From Pyrococcus sp. ST04 (GTDB lineage: Archaea > Methanobacteriota_B > Thermococci > Thermococcales > Thermococcaceae), in NCBI RefSeq assembly GCF_000263735.1, contig NC_017946.1, positions 723,348-787,347 of the forward strand: DNA of 64,000 nt, read 5' to 3'. The translations under genes and the position numbers were made by a program. The notes beneath the pieces were generated by a model. The model was not told the DNA's origin. It saw only the letters and a list, made by a program, of their open reading frames with translations, and did no database searches. Below, in pieces: positions 61,610 through 64,000 of the stretch; the first letter of the stretch is position 1; each line of letters starts with the position of its first letter.

Positions 61610-64000
61610 TCAGTTTTCAACTCTCTCAATCCCTATCTTCGCCTGAACCTCAGGCCATTCGACAACGTAGCCTTTTGCTTCTTCAAATTTAACTTCTATA
61701 GCTCTGGTTTCTTTCTTTATGTAGTCAAGCCTTTCCTTGAGGAGCTCTGCATTCTCCTCACTCGTCTCTATCGTGACGATAATTCTGTCATTTACGTCAA
61801 GGTCAAGTCTTTTTCTCATCTCTTGTATTCTTCTCACGAATTCTCTTGCAAGACCCTCTGAGAGCAGGTCTCTTGTTAGTGTCTTGTCTATGTAGACTCT
61901 TCCCCCTTCAAAGTCTTCCGCTTCGAGGAAGTCTGGGAGTGTCTCTTCTACTATTATATGCTCCCTGGTGAGGTGGAATGTCTTGCCTCCTATTTCAACG
62001 TCCATCTCTCCTGCCTCATAGAGATCTTTTCCGTGTTCGTTTATCCAGCCTGCTATTACCTTTGCATCTCCCTTGAATTCGGGTCCTAGTTTTGCGAAGT
62101 TGGGCTTTATTATTAGCTCCCTCTCTACTTTGCCAACGACGACTTCTTTGGCGTTTAGCTGGTCTCTAAGTATTCTGTTAAGCCTTTCAACAGCTCTCTT
62201 AACGGTTTCATTTTCTGTTTCCACTATAACTCTCCTAACTGGGTATCTCAGTTTTATCTTTGCCCTCTGCCTTGCTGAAGATCCTGCTTCAACTATTTTC
62301 CTTACAACCTCCATCTCCTTTTCGAGCTCGCTGTCGATTGCTTTTTCGTCGGGTTTCGGCCAGTCTAACATGTGCACGCTTTCAACGTTTGTGAATGGTC
62401 TTATTAGGTTTTGATAAATCTCTTCGGTTATATATGGGGTGAATGGGGCTAGTAGTCTTAAGAGAATGTCGAAGACTTTCCAAAGCGTGTAGTATGCTGC
62501 TAATTTGTCTGGATCTTCTCCTTCGACCCACAGCCTCTTTCTTATCAGCCTCACGTACCACCTGCTGAGGTCTTCGACAACGAACTCATACAGAGCTCTG
62601 GTTGCCTTTGTCAGGTAGAATGTTTCTATTCCTCTTTCAACTTCTTCTATTAGGCCGTTCACTTTTGAGAGTATCCACCTGTCCTCCTCGCGGAATGGAA
62701 GCTCTTCGGGTTTAACCTTTCTCGGGTCGAAATTATCGAGGCTCATGTAGGTGGCACTCAGGACGTAAACGTTCCACAGTATGTTTAGCATCCTTCTTAC
62801 CTGCTCAACGCCTTTCCAGCTGAACTTTAAGTTTTCCCAGGGGTTCGTTGCCCAGAGCATGTAGAATCTGAATGTATCTCTTCCTGCCTTCTCCACGACC
62901 TCTTCTGGCCTTATTATGTTTCCTAAGCTCTTGCTCATCTTGTCTCCCTTTTCGTCCAGTACATAGCCGTGCATGGCGACTCTCAGGTAAGGAACTGTGT
63001 CAAAGGCTATGACGCTGGCCGCTTGTTGAGAGTAGAACCACTTCGTAACTTGATCTTCACCCTCAACGATGAAGTCCGCAGGCCACAACTTTTCAAATAG
63101 CTCCTTGTTTCTCGGATAGCCTAGGGAGGCCCAACTTGCTATTCCGCTGTCGAACCATACATCAACAACATCTTTCACTCTTCTCATTTCTTTTCCATTT
63201 ACTTTGATTATAAAGGCATCTACGTAGGGTCTGTGCAGATCTTCTGGGCCAAGTTTTTCTTCTATCACTTTGAGTTTTTCTTCAAAGCTTTCTGGAAGGT
63301 TGATCCTCTCTCCATTGACCTCTATCGCTACTGCAAGCTCCACAAGCTCTTTCCATGAGCCGACCACATATATCTCTCCATCATCGGATTGCCATATGGG
63401 GAGGGGTATTCCCCAGTACCTCTGTCTGCTTATCACCCAATCCCCACTGTCCCTGACTCCATTGTCGAATCTTATCTTCACCCAGTCCGGGTACCATGTT
63501 ACCTTTTCGTCGTTTTCCTTGATTATCTTGTCCTTAACCTTACTGACCTTCAAGAACCATTGATCGGTGGCACGGAATATTAATGGGGTCTTACAACGCC
63601 AGCAGTGTGGGTACTTGTGCTCTATTTCGCCTGCCTTGAGTAGATATCCCTTCTCTTTCAAATGCTGTATTATCTGAGGGTCTGCGTCTTTAACGTAGAT
63701 GCCTTTCCACTTTCCTTCAGTGTACTTGCCCTGATCGTCGAGTGGGGAGTAGACGGGCAGCCCATACTTCTGGCCGACCTCAAAGTCTTCCTCACCATGT
63801 CCTGGGGCTGTGTGAACGAGTCCTGTACCCTCTTCAAGCGTCACGAAGTCTGCAAGAATTACTTTGTGGGCCCATTCATATTTTTCTCTGAATTCCTTCT
63901 GTCTTGGATATTCATCCATAAGTATGTGAACGTACCTTAAGCCTTCGAGTTCCTTTCCCTTGAACTCTTCAACAACCTCTCCCTTAACACCGATCTCGCT
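61610..64000 (-). CDS. ileS: Isoleucyl-tRNA synthetase (5' part missing)
   Basis: The frame runs open off the right edge, so 796 codons of the C-terminal part are present and the N-terminal HIGH region lies outside. It attaches isoleucine to tRNA-Ile. Present are the editing domain (residues around VHTAPGHGEEDFEVGQKYGLP), CWRCKTPLIFRATDQWF, the KMSKS loop (DKMSKSLGNIIRPEEVV) and the anticodon-binding C-terminal part. The region near 63920-64000 continues the frame (GLRYVHIL then MDEYP), so the Met at 63919 is internal. Confidence 0.97.
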   Translation of the reverse strand, partial: SEIGVKGEVVEEFKGKELEGLRYVHILMDEYPRQKEFREKYEWAHKVILADFVTLEEGTGLVHTAPGHGEEDFEVGQKYGLPVYSPLDDQGKYTEGKWKGIYVKDADPQIIQHLKEKGYLLKAGEIEHKYPHCWRCKTPLIFRATDQWFLKVSKVKDKIIKENDEKVTWYPDWVKIRFDNGVRDSGDWVISRQRYWGIPLPIWQSDDGEIYVVGSWKELVELAVAIEVNGERINLPESFEEKLKVIEEKLGPEDLHRPYVDAFIIKVNGKEMRRVKDVVDVWFDSGIASWASLGYPRNKELFEKLWPADFIVEGEDQVTKWFYSQQAASVIAFDTVPYLRVAMHGYVLDEKGDKMSKSLGNIIRPEEVVEKAGRDTFRFYMLWATNPWENLKFSWKGVEQVRRMLNILWNVYVLSATYMSLDNFDPRKVKPEELPFREEDRWILSKVNGLIEEVERGIETFYLTKATRALYEFVVEDLSRWYVRLIRKRLWVEGEDPDKLAAYYTLWKVFDILLRLLAPFTPYITEEIYQNLIRPFTNVESVHMLDWPKPDEKAIDSELEKEMEVVRKIVEAGSSARQRAKIKLRYPVRRVIVETENETVKRAVERLNRILRDQLNAKEVVVGKVERELIIKPNFAKLGPEFKGDAKVIAGWINEHGKDLYEAGEMDVEIGGKTFHLTREHIIVEETLPDFLEAEDFEGGRVYIDKTLTRDLLSEGLAREFVRRIQEMRKRLDLDVNDRIIVTIETSEENAELLKERLDYIKKETRAIEVKFEEAKGYVVEWPEVQAKIGIERVEN

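Overview
This 64 kb window is a stretch of hyperthermophilic archaeal chromosome, almost certainly from a Pyrococcus species (Thermococcales). The evidence is the gene set: ADP-forming acyl-CoA synthetase alpha subunit, indolepyruvate:ferredoxin oxidoreductase, archaeal fructose-1,6-bisphosphate aldolase/phosphatase, carbamate-kinase-like CpkA, BpsA branched-polyamine synthase, Hel308, ABCE1, diphthine synthase and a CGP-CTERM surface protein. TATA/BRE promoters, short leaders and GGTG-type ribosome sites agree. From recalled reference proteins, gene order resembles P. furiosus, but Hel308 and Dph5 differ from the P. furiosus, P. abyssi and P. horikoshii proteins as I remember them, so no species is assigned. 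Coding is dense and strands switch often.

Layout. 1-4700: end of iorA, iorB, a CPA1 antiporter, Tfx regulator with an adjacent C/D box sRNA, and a secreted DUF4139-like protein. 4.9-6.7 kb: tRNA-Arg(CCT) and a thyX gene interrupted in frame by a degenerate HTH/LAGLIDADG insertion. 6.8-13.9 kb: hypothetical protein, MarC, FBP aldolase/phosphatase, a LigB-like protein, DUF763, small HTH and RNase III-like proteins, and iron alcohol dehydrogenase coupled to a C2H2 zinc-finger protein. 13.9-22.5 kb: padR-MFS operon, hypE, a Mut7-C protein, a TDT transporter, M42 peptidase, the ribL/PUA pair, pyrF and its HTH neighbour, and bpsA. 22.6-26.0 kb: a 1138-residue secreted multidomain protein. 26.2-33.6 kb: argF, dph5, beta-lactamase-fold protein, M20 amidohydrolase, pyrBI, an eight-cysteine CGP-CTERM protein coupled to an HTH-ThiN regulator. 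33.7-39.8 kb: flavin reductase-like, YjbQ, YgjP, Trm10, Hel308, CpkA. 39.8-43.0 kb: an uncharacterised ABC-transporter operon. 43.2-46.8 kb: a complete four-subunit sodium-pumping decarboxylase. 47.0-55.5 kb: ABCE1, RidA, a second C/D sRNA, a flippase/glycosyltransferase/deacetylase operon, purB, an NSUN-type methyltransferase. 55.5-55.9 kb: a gene-free stretch with a perfect 30-bp inverted repeat. 55.9-64.0 kb: membrane-tethered winged-helix protein with DUF134, PPC-domain protein, FAD oxidoreductase, coaD, ACD alpha subunit, a decayed GNAT gene ending in an orphan IS200/IS605-type end, and ileS running off the window.

The standout is thyX: about 876 bp, flanked by a near-perfect 11-bp direct repeat, encode an HTH plus LAGLIDADG module whose two catalytic acids are lost and which lacks recognisable intein splice residues. 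It sits beside the conserved ThyX active-site motif. Other leads are the long hairpin at 55.6 kb, the orphan transposon end, palindromic operators at padR and tfx, a Thermococcales-glycolytic-motif match at the FBPase promoter, and several coupled operons of unknown function.
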